Shown here piece by piece: positions 32,811-44,607 of a stretch of DNA of 64,000 nucleotides. Both the position numbers and the translations under genes were made by a program. The notes below the pieces were generated by a model that made no database searches, had not been told where the DNA came from, and was given only the letters and a program-made list of their open reading frames with translations. Each line of letters starts with the position of its first letter. The stretch's first letter is position 1. The DNA lies in NCBI GenBank assembly GCA_946902985.2, contig OX336396.1, positions 235,244,297 through 235,308,296 on the forward strand, read 5' to 3'. The stretch comes from Meconema thalassinum (Eukaryota > Arthropoda > Insecta > Orthoptera > Tettigoniidae).

Positions 32811-34336
32811 TCTAACAAGTAGTTCCGTGAAGAACTATACAGCCTATTTTCATATATCCTGCTCATGTTAATTGCCTCTATCAACATACAAAATTTTAGT
32901 TTAATTGCTGTAACAGATTCGTAGATATTGAGAACCGTCTAAATATTTCAGATGGTCGCCAGGTTGGATATTTATTTTTGTACTATTATATTAAGATTAT
33001 TGTGTAGCCTACGTGTGGTATTCAAACTTCAATGGCATGATTAGAACACAAGAAGTAAAAACGAGATTTTAAAATTACGCACAGCAGCCATCTTGTGATT
33101 ATGCAAACAATTGAAATAAATTAGATGCCAGTGGATCAACATTTGTGTAAGCATTTAACGTGCAACGTTTCACGGCACTCGGATAGTTAATTCGCGAGAA
33201 ACGTCCATTTAAATATTTTATACTTCGTGTCACCGCCATGTTGGATTCGTGCTCACCAGGTTACTGAAAGTCCTATAGGTGAACATATGTTCATAGTCTC
33301 TATGAACATAAAAATTTCAGTTTGGTTGCTGTTAAACATTCATAGATATTGAAAACCGTCTAAATATTTCGGAAGCTCGCCATTTAGGATTGTTATATGT
33401 ATAGGCCATAGAGTTATGTACCATTCTAAGACACTTATTGCCTAGGTTCATTATTCAAACTTTCACTTCGATCGCATGATTACGACACAAGAAATAAAAA
33501 CTTAATTTTAAAATCTCGCACAGCCGCCATCTTGAGGTTATGTAAACAATTGAATTAAATTAGATGGCAGTACATTACAATCTGCAAAATCATTTACTGT
33601 ACCACATTTTACTGCGCTCAGAGAGTTAACTCACGAGAAAAGTCTATTAAAATATTTCAAATTCGCTTGGTCGCCATGTTCGTTTTGTACTTTACAGGTT
33701 CATGAATTATACATTGGTAAACTTGTATCAGTACCATTTATCACCGAACAAAATTGCAGGGTGATATCTGTAATAGTTTCGGAGATATAGAATGTCAGTG
33801 AAATATTTCGCACAGACGCCATTTTGAGGTTATGTAAACAATTGAACTAAATTAGACTCCAGTCCATTGCAATGGGTATTAACATTTGCTGTACCAAGTT
33901 TCATTACGTTTGGATAGTTAAATCGCGAGAAAAGTCTATTTAAAAGTCTCAACTTCGCTTGGCTGCCATGTTGGTTTTGTAGTCACCAGGTTTTTGAAAG
34001 TCTCATATGTGAACTTCTAGTAGTGCCCTTTATCACAGTACACAATTTCTGGGCGATATCGGTAATAGTTTCGGAGATATTGAATGCTAGTGAAATATTT
34101 CGCACAGCCGCCATGTTGGATTGGTGAGACGTAACAAAATTTGAAGGGCACGGTCGAGTTCGCCGGGAATTGTGCTATGAACTTACCGAGTTTCACTGAA
34201 ATCGTTCTAGCCGTTTAGATTTTATTAGGGGGGACACACACACACACCTCACACACACACGCACACACACGCACACACACACGGACAAAAGATGATCTCA
34301 TGAGCCTATTTTTTCAAAATTGAAAATAGGCTAAAA
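32811..34336 (+). mobile_element. NC1 non-coding element, second of a head-to-tail pair
   Basis: Same structure and module order as 31200-32735. Left hairpin at 32819 (TAGTTCCGTGAAGAACTA), microsatellite 34233-34285, right end GAAAATAGGCTAAAAA at about 34336. Only about 75 bp separates the two elements. Confidence 0.75.
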
Positions 34337-34494
34337 ATGCACTATAAAACGGAGAAAATCTTATAATAGAAAGCTCACCAATATTTCAAATATGATATCT
34401 TAAGCTCAAACTAAAAAGTCAATCAAAATAGATTTCTAGCACTTAACAAAAGGTTTATGTTCACTTTAGAATGAGTTGCACTGCACTACGAATA

Positions 34495-34640
34495 TCATTC
34501 TGATGTTGTCAAATGTAAATGATTTGTGGTTATTATATATCTCGAAAATCTTCTTTCAACATCATCTGATGTGATCGGAGCGTACCTGAAATGAGGAAGG
34601 TCGTTTGCTGCTAAATCCTTTTCAATTCCATCCATGCAGT
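34495..34640 (-). pseudogene. hAT-like transposase C-terminal fragment
   Basis: The minus strand reads HFRYAPITSDDVERRFSRYI, close to the dimerisation-region signature of hAT-related transposases (YAPITS..DVERSFS). About 48 codons, then a stop. It abuts CAGTGCTGG at 34641. Confidence 0.6.
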
Positions 34641-34700
34641 CAGTGCTGGATTAACCATAAGGCACAATAGTCAATTGCCTGGGGCCCCGGCTCAAAAGGG
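34641..34700 (+). repeat. Possible hAT terminal sequence
   Basis: CAGTGCTGGATTAACCATAA followed by GGCACAATAG and GGGGCCCCGGCTC resembles hAT ends (CAGTG..., G/C-rich subterminal). I did not find a matching inverted end downstream. Confidence 0.4.
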
Positions 34701-35626
34701 CCCCCCAAAAATGAAAAGAAATCTCACCAAAAAATGGGGGATTTTTTTGTGGAAAAAAGTCAAATAAATTAGGTACCGAAAAAAAATTTGAAACTTAGAA
34801 TTACAGTTCTAATTTTAAAGTTTAATTTCTTGGATTATACTGTGACCGTCAGCCGGGTGGCAACGGCACATATTTGTGAGTGACCTTCAGAAGTCCTCCG
34901 GTAAAGCTGTCGGGATAGCCTACAACCGCGATGACTCTCCTAACATCTCCCCCGTCGGACCTTTAAAAGTTTGCCGTGAGGATCAGGTGAACTTCCTAAC
35001 AATAGGCCAATGCGGCACGAGGTTCTATAGACCACGGGGAGCGTGGTACATGGTTGCGATGGTCAAAGACGGCCTAAGGAAAGGTTCACCTCAAAAACTA
35101 GACTGTGAAATTAAACATCCAGGCTTATGTAAAACACCGTGAAAAATTATTGTAGATTTCCACAAACCCCTATCCTAGGTCGGAGGGTTATATTCGGCTA
35201 ATCCGCAAGCTAAAAGTTAATGATAATAAAAGTTCAAGTCCCTAACAATGAAGTTACATTAACCCTCGCGAAAGATCTAATACACATTAAGTAAGCAACA
35301 GCAACAACGCTGGGTAAATGGTACGACGCAAAATCCCTAATACAAGTTACATGATCAAGCTAATATGAAGTTACATTTAAGTGAAGGAGCAAAGCAAAGC
35401 TAAGTTATGGTGGTACCATTTCCACATTTACATTTAACTTTTCTAGCTAAGTCCTATCAGTTAACATTCAAAGTTACGGCGGTGACGTCCGTAATAGCAA
35501 AACAGTTACAATACAAAGCTAAGTGTACAGCCATTTAAAAACAATTAATCTAATCAACAATCATGTGCTAAATAGCACGCAATAAAGGTAACATGGGAAA
35601 AAAATACAGTTTCATGACATCAATAA

Positions 35627-35869
35627 TTATAGTACAACACAGTTTTTATTATAATGCCTTCCTGCCCCATGGTTAACTCTTTGTAAACCATTGTCATCTA
35701 GCTTGATAGTAATGTCGGTGATAGCGTAGTTAAAACCACGTCTGACAATCACATGGCCTGCGCTCCACACACTATGAACTAATGGTTCATGTGTGCGCCA
35801 GGTCACAACAAAAATGTCTACAGTCTTCGTCGTTTCCAATAAAGGAAATCCCTTCATCTGCACGGCCAT
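35627..35869 (-). CDS. Unrecognised 80-codon frame
   Basis: Starts MAVQMKGFPLLETTKTVDIF and contains WRTHEPLVHSVWSAGHVIV. Codons stay open about 17 further upstream of the Met, to a TAA, so the true start is uncertain. Composition is protein-like (a mixed hydrophobic/charged pattern suggesting beta structure), unlike neighbouring random frames. I do not recognise the family; it could be an exon or a decayed retroelement piece. Confidence 0.3.
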   Translation of the reverse strand: MAVQMKGFPLLETTKTVDIFVVTWRTHEPLVHSVWSAGHVIVRRGFNYAITDITIKLDDNGLQRVNHGAGRHYNKNCVVL

Positions 35870-37481
35870 GTCAGCAGGTTCAAATGTAAGAATGTCAAAG
35901 TTTAAATGGAAACAACATGTTAGTTAGATCTTGTTTAAAACAATTATGCGGATGATGTTTATTATGTCGGTTTATGTTCCTTCCGTAGGTTTATGGCGTA
36001 TTCTGACAAAGGCCTGACAAGGAGTAGTCTTCTAAAGATCATTCTCCCGCAGCAAAACATCGACTCAATAGTCGGAAAACTCAACGAGCAAACTCGGCTC
36101 GGACTCACAATAACACGAGTTATCAGCGGTAAATACCTCGCTTTCAACAACTCTCATAATAATGCCTCATAACAACAACAGATGCGCGACTTACAACAAT
36201 GGCACGTCTTACTCACTCAAGGCACATAATATCATGGGTTACCTGCGGCAAAAACATCGCATTTAATAACCAAATTGCCTTCATTATAATTTGCCTCTCT
36301 CAAGAGGATCGCCAACAATGCATAAAGAAACCTGACAACCCTGGACATGTCGAAATGACATTCCTCGCAGCAAAACATCTAACTAACAGTATGAAAATCC
36401 AAGAAAAACAAATGAACAAAAATACAGTAAGAAACACTGGGTTTCATGAGCAATAGCTGCTTTGAAAGAAAGAGATGAATGAAATCAATATTCTGTCCTA
36501 TGTTATCGTAGTTCGGTCTCGCTTTCAAGCATTTGTTTTCAAGGTTACTGGGTCAACAAACCAGTTTATTGGTGACAACTTCACAAATTGCAGTCCTTCA
36601 CTGACCACATTTTTCAACAGGCAAGGCCGGCTAGTTTTAACATTATATAATACCGTAATATTTGGCCTTGTCATTCTTAGCATATGCTTGGTTCAAAAAC
36701 CTAATAAAATCCGTGTGCTAAACACGTTACAATTTAACTGTACAATAAAGTATCGCAGTCCTTCATTTCAAAGAATAGTAAATCACAGACATGACAGCAT
36801 GTCTCACGAGCTTCTTTGCTCATCAAAGATATAACACTTATTAAGTTCTCAGTATAACATTAACACCTGTGTCCTAATGACAGAAACAAAGTAGTAACAA
36901 ATTGATAAATATGGCACAGATCTGCAACTCTAGACCTGCATAATGATGCGATAGTGCACTTAGTTCGATGCTTGACATCTACACTTTCTCCAAAATAATA
37001 AATCTGTCAGTACTTGACTATAAATTGGCTTCTGAGCGCTTTCAAAAATGAAAATACAGCATATTTTTATAAAACTGGAAACTACAGTTGGTTTCCTAAC
37101 GATACGACCTATCTAACGAGGTCATAAGTCTCAACAGACTGGTTGCAAAGATTGCAGTTAAATAAAGTGACGATGACATCTGAATGAAACCACGGATAAA
37201 TATCCTACACATGGCTGAGCAAAATAGCTGCAAATGATTACAGTCATGTTTGGCAGTGGGTCGGCTATAACGTGGTACGACGTCCATCAGGACGGCACCA
37301 GGGTTAACTAAAACTGGTCTACCCCACAGGGTGACTCACAATGACTGAAATAAACAACAATTATACTAATTACAACCCTAACTAGCAAATGGCTGACACG
37401 TAAGTGCGGTTGACTCACAAAAAAAACTACGATATCTAAATATACCACCGCGGACTATTACAAAAGAAAAGGTGCCCAAAC

Positions 37482-37736
37482 TCACGACTTTTGGTAGCTC
37501 TCACATCGGCTCAGACATTCATCGACCAGGGTCGCGAAAAACTCTGCTTGGCTCTCCAGCATGGTCCTGTCCTCCACGGATTCACCAATCTGGACCTCCC
37601 AAGCAACCAGGGTTCGTTCGCCTCCGGATGATGGTCTCCCAAAAAGGTCTGGAATGTGCCTGGAAGTCGGCATCCACGTTCCTTCGTCTGCGTCCTCGGC
37701 ATCCTGACGTTCCATCAAGCTGGTGGTCTCCATCAC
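37482..37736 (-). CDS. Unrecognised 84-codon frame
   Basis: Acidic N-terminus (MMETTSLMERQDAEDADEGT) followed by a mixed region. The surrounding DNA is GC-richer than its neighbours. It could be the start of a retroelement gag, but no Gag motif is visible. The opposite strand is also open (37472-37927), which weakens the call. Confidence 0.22.
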   Translation of the reverse strand: MMETTSLMERQDAEDADEGTWMPTSRHIPDLFGRPSSGGERTLVAWEVQIGESVEDRTMLESQAEFFATLVDECLSRCESYQKS

Positions 37737-39183
37737 GACGTCTCCCTCATACCGGAATGGTATTAGCCCATAATCGTCTTCTTCACCATGGCGTGGAAAA
37801 GTTCAATGTCTTGCATGATGTCGAAAATGTCGAAATATCTCGTTCCTCTCGGCGTTTTGGCGTGATTATTGTGGACGATGCAAATAATAGTGTTCTCCAC
37901 AGTATTTTGTGGTTTTCAGCCTGTTGATCCTCAAAATTCAACACGATGCGATGCTTTGCTTGTTAGCACGTGCAATTGTATCACGTTTTATCAATCACGT
38001 GGCATCCGCGATAAAATTGATATTTTCAATTCAGAATTTCCGTAGCAATAATGTTGTGATCGTTGGCAGTAATAATCACGTCGTCTTGGCACAATTATCA
38101 GACGATAACTCTTATATTTTCGGCGTGGCACTTTGCCCTTCCACTTACACGTGGGAAAAATATCTGGCGTATGGCACCAATTACAGTTTGTAGAAAATAT
38201 TGCCTAATATGGCCTTTCGTAGAACAATAATATGTCCACAATGTGTGACAACGTTAGTATAGTTATTTTCAACACACGATGCAGTCGGATGCTCACTTGG
38301 GCACAACAATATTTATCATGTCCACGTCGCGACGGACGGATACTCGAAACACGCCTGTCTGGCGTCAGATCTCCAGATGTAGTGTCGTCACTGACTTTCA
38401 CTCGGAAGTAGGTCGCCAAAACGAAGTCATTGAGCGACTACTTTCATAGCTCCTTGCGTATCTGCAAGTGTTATACCTTACCAAAAACGTAATAAACATT
38501 CACCAAAATGATTCAATAATACAGAATGACGAATTAGAATATTCTGAGTCTTATGAAAGGATAAGAGTGATTAACAAGACCTCCAAAGTCAAAAATGCAA
38601 TTGAGCGCTACTTCAAAGAGTATAGCATGAGCTCTCTGCTCCACGTGGTATTCTGGGTATGTTCAAAAGTACTACATCCCATAATAATTATTCCGTCACA
38701 AAAATATCACATGAACCATAGCTCAGCGGGTTCAATACTTCGTAAAGTGCTGTTCGTAAATTATCTATGCCCGGTTTTTCCAATAAAATTTATCTTCTTA
38801 TTATACTTCCAATTCATAAATAACTTAACTATTGTTTGACACATTCCAAGTCAAACGAAATTTCAACTTTCTGTTCGCTCTATTGTTAAAGGATTGGTAG
38901 CAATTAACTGATACTCCCACGGTCGCGTCCCAAAATTCCCAAAATGTCATGACTATTTGAATTAACTGCTAAGTCCCCCCCACCATCCCCACCACTTTAT
39001 TAGCCATAGATAAGCTCGGAGAGAGTTTTTCCAAATTCTGGCCTTCTGGTCTCTAGAGTAACTTCGGAAACAAGTAACGTGCTCCCGCTTGAGTTCCGAC
39101 TTCATATCGACAATTTTAATTCGTTAGTGTTCGATGAACAGTTTTATCTGTGTATCGGGTTGAATTAATACCCCAACTCAAAA

Positions 39184-39300
39184 ATGTATTCACGTAAATA
39201 TTTGAGTGGTACACAAAAAAGAAAACTTACCAAAGACAAAAATTACCGAGAAAGTGTGGTGTTAGAGAAAGTGCCAAAACTGACTAAATTTTTTCTGTCT
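39184..39300 (+). pseudogene. Possible hAT/ZMYM1-like N-terminal fragment
   Basis: The first 37 codons (MYSRKYLSGTQKRKLTKD; VPKLTKFF) resemble the basic N-terminus of hAT-derived TTF-domain transposases, which begin with a K-SG-KRK pattern and a P-K-FF motif. Similarity ends after about codon 40. Short, hence uncertain. Confidence 0.4.
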
Positions 39301-40112
39301 CTGCGCTGTTTAACATCACTTGCTTCAATGAGACCTAGTAAATACAAGTCTTGGGAATCTTTTCTTGGCAGATCATGGAACATGACCAGAATGTTTAGAT
39401 TATCATTGTTACCAATCCTTTCAAAACAACACTTGCGGCACCTACAAACATAAAAAATAATCCGAATGAGATTACTTGCGTGATCGTTATCTTAATGAAA
39501 CAAGCAGTTCTACGTCACAGCCCCATACGGGGCCAGCTATTTTATTCCAGGCCAGCTTGCTGTAGACAACGGTATTGGTCAAATTGAAAGAGAATAAAAC
39601 AGCTGAATTTATATCACAACCGAACAAGTACAGTATCTACAGAAAACCTATCTAAACTTAAGGGCACATACAATGTGTTTACTAACCTGCAATTTTCACC
39701 TGTTTTCTTCTCGTTGATTTTCTTCCCACTGTAGTTTATGTAAGGTAAACCTTTTCGGATAACAACTTTTATGATGTTCTTCTTATGAAGACTCTCTTGT
39801 CTGTTTCCTTTAGGAGACAAAACACACAAGTAACACACACTTTCTGTAGTGACCAACCAGGAAATGCCGCGTGATAATATAGCGTGGGAATCCTGCAGGG
39901 CGCCAGCATTCAGTACGACGCAGAAAGGAAACAAGTCAGTGACTTTATGCTTTCCTCCTCCGATCGCTACCCATAGTAGTGCTTTTTGCCATAAATAGAA
40001 GGCTGACTTAATTCTTTCTTATGCCATTTGAAGGCCCTTGGTGCAACACTTCAGAGTATTGAAATAAAAAAGGTGCAATTTTGACCTAATGCCTTTCAGC
40101 TCCGACCACCGA
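39301..40112. other. Unassigned sequence
   Basis: No supported gene. The minus frame 39614-39934 has no recognisable domain. Confidence 0.5.
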
Positions 40113-40436
40113 CATTAGTGGCTACGCTGGCTAAAAAGCAGCGTTAGGTCATGGGGCCAAGCTCTCTGCTGACTCGGTAGACGCGTGGGTTCGAGCCCCA
40201 CCGTCGGCCGTCCTTGAAATGGTTTTCCGTGGTTTCCCGTTTTCAAAACCTGGCAAATGCTGGGACGGTACCTTCTGACAGGCCACGGCCGCTTCCATTA
40301 CATCCTTCTCAAATTTCATTCACCTTCATCAATTACATCTCTCATCCCGCCGCGCAGGTCGCCCACGAGCGCGAATCGAAAGACCCGCACTCGGTCTCTG
40401 AGGAGACCACACGACAAAAAAAAAAAAAAAAAAAAA
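40113..40436 (+). mobile_element. SINE4 copy with poly(A)
   Basis: Matches 29943-30292 from the tRNA-like head through TGGTTTTCCGTGGTTTCCCG. It has a different 3' part and ends in 21 consecutive A (40416-40436), a retroposition signature. Confidence 0.87.
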
Positions 40437-40837
40437 CTCCGACCGATTCTTGTATCCTAAGGGATAATAGGATTATTCATGAGGATGATATTAATTGTTG
40501 ATTCCCTGAGCAATAATAATGCTGTGAGCCTCCGTGTGATGATAATAGTGGCAGTAGCTTTCTTTCGGAACACAGAACCTCTATCTAGAAGAGGAAGAAG
40601 ACGAAGAAATACAAGAGATAGTTTGCCCTTGCTGCTATCTACCATCACAATTAGGAAGCAGGATGCCGCCCCTACAGAACGACCAATAAGCACGGAAATA
40701 CTTGATCATAATAAAACAAAATGCGATCGGCGGAACCACCGGCGATACCGTCAGCGTTGACCGATATCTGAACCAGGATGCTACCTCTAATTTTCCCGGC
40801 GCGTTAAGTCTTATTTACCGTGTATTATCACTTTGCT
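40437..40837. other. Unassigned sequence
   Basis: Short frames on both strands without known pattern. Confidence 0.5.
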
Positions 40838-41073
40838 AATGAAGAGAAGAGATAGGTGGGTAGGACATATACTAAGACACCCAGGAATAGCGAGCTTAGT
40901 TATGGAAGGAAGGGTCGAGGACAATGACTGTAGGGGTAGACCAAGGTTAGAATATGTTAAGCAGATTGCCTCGGATGTAGGGTGTGGTAGCTATGTGGAG
41001 ATGGAACGATTATCTCAGGACAGGGAGGCATGGAGAGCTGCATCAAAGCAGTCAAAAGACTGAAGACTCAAAC
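40838..41073 (+). pseudogene. LINE-B extreme C-terminal fragment
   Basis: Codes for the last about 75 residues (RRDRWVGHILRHPGIASLVM; CRGRPRLEYVKQIASDVG) and the 3' signature CAGTCAAAAGACTGAAGACTC. Frame intact, 5'-truncated. Confidence 0.85.
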
Positions 41074-41528
41074 AAAATTATCACATTTAATCTCTTCTGT
41101 CACACCTACTTTCAGGGACACAAACCTTATCTAAACCGTCTGTAAGCCAATATAAGCTAACTATTCATGCCCCTACTACAATTTGATAACTAAGCATATA
41201 AAAAGCTCAAAATGAACTAACACACACCAACTGTCCGTGAAATAGGATAACAGTAAACCAATCCGATTGATTCACAGCTTTAACCAGAGGAAGGACCTTC
41301 AATTTAGGCCTATGGAAGTAAGTGCTATGCTTTAGCTCTTGCAGCAAATGTGTTGGAAAACAGGGTTATGAAGTTTTAGTTCAATCGGAACAATGATCCA
41401 ACTGCAAACTGGCTTATTGAGAAAGGAGCTTGTGTAAGGATCTCTGCACAAAATTAATTACAACTGCTGTGCACGAAACATTACCTGGTCTGCTGTAAGT
41501 ACCAGTTTCAATTATACATTGTGTGTGT
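41074..41528. other. Unassigned sequence
   Basis: Nothing recognisable between two LINE-B tails of opposite orientation. Confidence 0.5.
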
Positions 41529-42182
41529 GTTTGAGTCTTCAGTCTTTTGACTGGTTTGATGCAGCACTCCATGCCTCCCTGTCCTGAGCTAATCGTTTCA
41601 TCTCTACATAGCTCCGACACCCTACGTCCGAGGCAATCTGTTTAACATATTCTAGCCTTGGTCTACCCCTACAGTTTTTGTCCTCGACCCTTCCTTCCAT
41701 AACTAAGCTTGCTATTCCTGGGTGTCTTAGTATGTGTCCTACCAACCTATCTCTTCTCTTCATTAGCAGTCGCCAGAAACATCTCTCCTCTCCCACTCGT
41801 CTCAATACCTCTTCGTTTGTAACCCTATCTACCCATCTGATCTTCATCATTCTCCTGTAACACCACATTTCAAATGCTTCAATTCTCCTCTTTTCTGCTG
41901 CACCAATAGTCCAAGTTTCACTTCCATAGAGCGCCACGCTCCAGACAAAGGCTTTCAAAAATGACTTCCTAATACCTAAATCTATATTCGATGTCAGCAG
42001 ATTCCTTTTTTGTAGAAATGCTTTCTTTGCCTGAGCCAACCTACATTTTATATCCTCTTTGCTTCGTCCATCACTGGTTATTCTGCTTCCTAAGTAACAG
42101 AAGTCTCCTACTTCCTTCAGCTTTTCACCTGCCAATTTGATCTCCATAGAGGTTTCTGATTTATTTCGGCTGCATTCCAGTA
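41529..42182 (-). pseudogene. LINE-B C-terminal part of a split copy
   Basis: An unbroken 202-codon frame (42147-41539) covers the C-terminal third: EVGDFCYLGSRITSDG, LYGSETWTIGAAEKRR, EMWCYRRMMKIRWVD, VGHILRHPGIASLVMEGRVE. It ends with the family 3' sequence, then a short GT run. Upstream it is interrupted by the NC1 element at 42183-44291, beyond which 44291-44483 continues the same copy. Confidence 0.88.
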
Positions 42183-43016
42183 TTAGCCTACTTTCGATTT
42201 TTGCAAAAAATGAAAGTAGACTTATGAGATCAACACAGGGCGAAAAAAAGTGTGTCTGTCTGTGTGTGTGTATGTGTGTGTGTGAGTCTGTGTGTGTGTG
42301 AGTCTGTGTGTGTGTGTGTGTGTCTGTGTGTGTGTGAGTGTGTGTACTCTGAATGTCTGTCCCCCCCTATCAATTCGAACACGGTGAATGCAAATTGAAC
42401 GAAATTTGGTACAAAGGTAGCACTAGCAAAGGACACCTCAGTGTCATGTTTTATATCGCCGCCATCTTTACTAAAACTGAATGGCGGCCACTCAAACGTT
42501 CAAAACGTAAAATCAAATAACGACTAACCAAATCATCCGATCTCTACCAAATTTGGTAACAACATACCTTCGTATAGGATGCGTCTTGTGACCAAATCAC
42601 AAGGTCGTCGGCCATACCATTTCAGGATGGCGGCCGTGCGAATTATGCAAACTTTATAATCCATATCATGGGACCCACCAGTTCCGATTATCGAGCCGAG
42701 AATCGTTTTAACTGTTCTAAAGGAAGGGGCACGTTCGAAATTAAAAGTTTATTTTGTAATACTATAGTGCAGACGTGATTTTAAAAAGCTGAACTGATTC
42801 AGTAATAAGACAAGATGGCAGCGGATATCTTGTGCCGGACTTATATTTCACTAATTTGAGTATTGCATGCAATATAGCATACTGATAAAAAATAAATAAA
42901 CTTTGTATGAAATGCTTTATATATAAATAATATACTCCAGTGATGAAATCGTTAAGTATAAATCATTATTTGCTAACAAGTTCTATGTAAGTCATTTTAA
43001 ATAGAACGATATTCGT

Positions 43017-43092
43017 TGACACAATTAGCTCAGTGGTAGAGTGTTAGCCTATCGCTCAAATGCCAATGGTTCAAACCCGATCAGAGCTAGGT
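43017..43092 (+). pseudogene. tRNA-like sequence (tRNA pseudogene or SINE head)
   Basis: TTAGCTCAGTGGTAGAGTGT fits an A box and GGTTCAAACCC fits a B box. The acceptor, anticodon and T stems do not pair well, so I do not call a functional tRNA. Confidence 0.5.
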
Positions 43093-43147
43093 TTTTTGCT
43101 TGAAATGTTATATGTTTATTGTTTTGTAATGACTCAGATGTTTTAAA

Positions 43148-43666
43148 ATTAAGCGTTATATTGTGCACATTATGGTGTAAAATATATATTTAATTAAAAC
43201 ATAATTCGCCAGCAGATTTACTCGGGACATCTAGCTGCCAAAAAGGTAACTTCCAGATTTTATTGAAAAGTTTCTTCTTCTGGCCGCTAGAATGCACTCG
43301 CTCTGTTAGGATTATATTGTTCGATATTTCACCAATAGATGTCACGACTTGTCTACGTGGGGATCCATTGATTACTATACCATTATCAATCTATGCGCAT
43401 CGAAATTGAAGAATGACAAGATGATACTACGATACATTTTAACTTTTTATTTTAAAGGGTTTGTAACAGCCTATTTTGCGTTACTTGAAAATGTTATTAA
43501 GCGTTATATTGTGCACATTATGGTGTAAAATATATATTTAATTAAAACATAATTCGCCAGCAGATTTACTCGAGACATCTAGCTGCCAAAAAGGTAACTT
43601 CCAGATTTTATTGAAAAGTTTCTTCTTCTGGCCGCTAGAATGCACTCGCTCTGTTAGGATTATATT
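43148..43666. repeat. 171-bp direct repeats flanking a 177-bp spacer
   Basis: 43148-43318 and 43496-43666 (offset 348) are nearly identical, with one difference seen (CGGGAC/CGAGAC). This resembles a miniature LTR-type element or a tandem duplication with a lost boundary. No primer-binding site or TSD was recognised. Confidence 0.85.
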
Positions 43667-43811
43667 ATCGAAAATATCCACATAGTTTGTATACACACGT
43701 CTCTGTAGGGTCATGGAAAGATTTGTTAATTCAATTAGGGTTGTGAAAGCCATGCACAACCAGACGTGTAAAGACATGCCTCAACTCAAAGTTGGATGTT
43801 GCCCACGGCAG

Positions 43812-44060
43812 GTCGTAATAATAATAATAATAATAATGTTATTGGTTTTACATCCCTTTTAACTACTGCTGATTTTAGAGACACCGGGGTGCCGGAATTT
43901 TGGCCCGAAGGGGATCTTTAACGTGCCAGTAAATGTACTGACACGGCTCCCTCGCATTTGTGCACCCTCAAATGCCAGCTGACTGCGCCAGGATACGAAC
44001 CTGCAACCTAGGGCCCAGCAAGCGAGAACGTTACCGCTGAGCCACGCCGCCAGTCCGGTC
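43812..44060 (-). mobile_element. SINE3 copy with complete head
   Basis: On the minus strand: GGCGGCGTGGCTCAGCGGTAACG (A-box-like), GCAGGTTCGTATCCTGGCG (B box), then the body shared with 22940-23152 and an (ATT)n tail, seen on plus as AATAATAAT at 43817-43838. Confidence 0.87.
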
Positions 44061-44290
44061 GATTATGTCTCCAGATCCATAACATTCTTGATATACTTCT
44101 TATCTTTCTTTCTTTCTTTCTTCAATGATGGTAGCAGTTTTTATCTAGGTTGTGGCGTTTGGTAGAGGTAAATCGTTTCTAAGGTCTTCAACAAAGAATA
44201 GTTCTATTATACTCTTTGATAATAACAACGAGTTATAACTATACTCATACATTTAGGAGAAAGTAGGCTATATGTTCTTTACTGAACATC

Positions 44291-44483
44291 TTGTTTTTGT
44301 TTTACATTTATTAATTTTCATCATGAATTCTTTCCGTAAGACGGAGTCCATACCATTCAAAAACTCATTCAAATCCTCAGGCTTGTCGGCCAAGATGACG
44401 ATGTCATCAGCAAATCTCAGAGTTGAAATTATTTCTCCTTGAATCTTCACTCCCACTTTAAATTTTTCTCTAATTTCCTTCAT
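44291..44483 (-). pseudogene. LINE-B RT catalytic fragment (upstream part of the split copy)
   Basis: The minus strand reads MKEIREKFKVGVKIQGEI, then STLRFADDIVILADKPEDL with the catalytic FADD box intact. It continues, across the NC1 insertion, into 42182-41529. Confidence 0.85.
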
Positions 44484-44607
44484 TGCTTGTTCAATTATAT
44501 TTATTCAGTCATATTACTGGCATACGAACAACAAATGATGAGGGAACTTTCAGGATTTATTAGACTTTCTTTTAATAAATAGGATTTTTTTTCATAAATC
44601 AATCTTG

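Larger units (their letters stand above)
34701..39183. other. Unassigned 4.5-kb block
   Basis: No recognised family. Contains small minus-strand frames at 35627-35869 and 37482-37736 (listed separately) and a plus frame at 34876-35142 without a known pattern. The modules around 36000-36100 and 36320-36400 share CAGCAAAACATC... and may be an old internal duplication. The two hAT-like scraps lie either side, so this may be later insertion(s) into a hAT-derived locus (inference). Confidence 0.4.
42183..44291 (-). mobile_element. NC1 element inserted in LINE-B, with later insertions
   Basis: The plus-left edge is TTAGCCTACTTTCG plus TGAAAGTAGACTTATGAGATC, a TGTG microsatellite at 42252-42350 and CCCCCCTATCAATTCGAACACG. 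The plus-right edge is GAAAGTAGGCTATATGTTCTTTACTGAACATC, whose inner part (TGTTC...GAACA type) is the family hairpin. The interior also holds a tRNA-like stretch, a 171-bp direct repeat pair and a SINE3. LINE-B coding resumes outside both edges. Confidence 0.78.

Noticed and set aside
38920..38965. Primer-binding site of a minus-strand LTR element (GGGACGCGACCGTGGG near a TGTCATGACA)
   Set aside because: No matching direct-repeat LTR pair found between 34700 and 39900, and the site lacks a clean TGG start complementary to a tRNA end.
43017..43092. Functional tRNA gene
   Set aside because: A and B boxes fit, but acceptor, anticodon and T stems do not pair; better as a tRNA-derived remnant.
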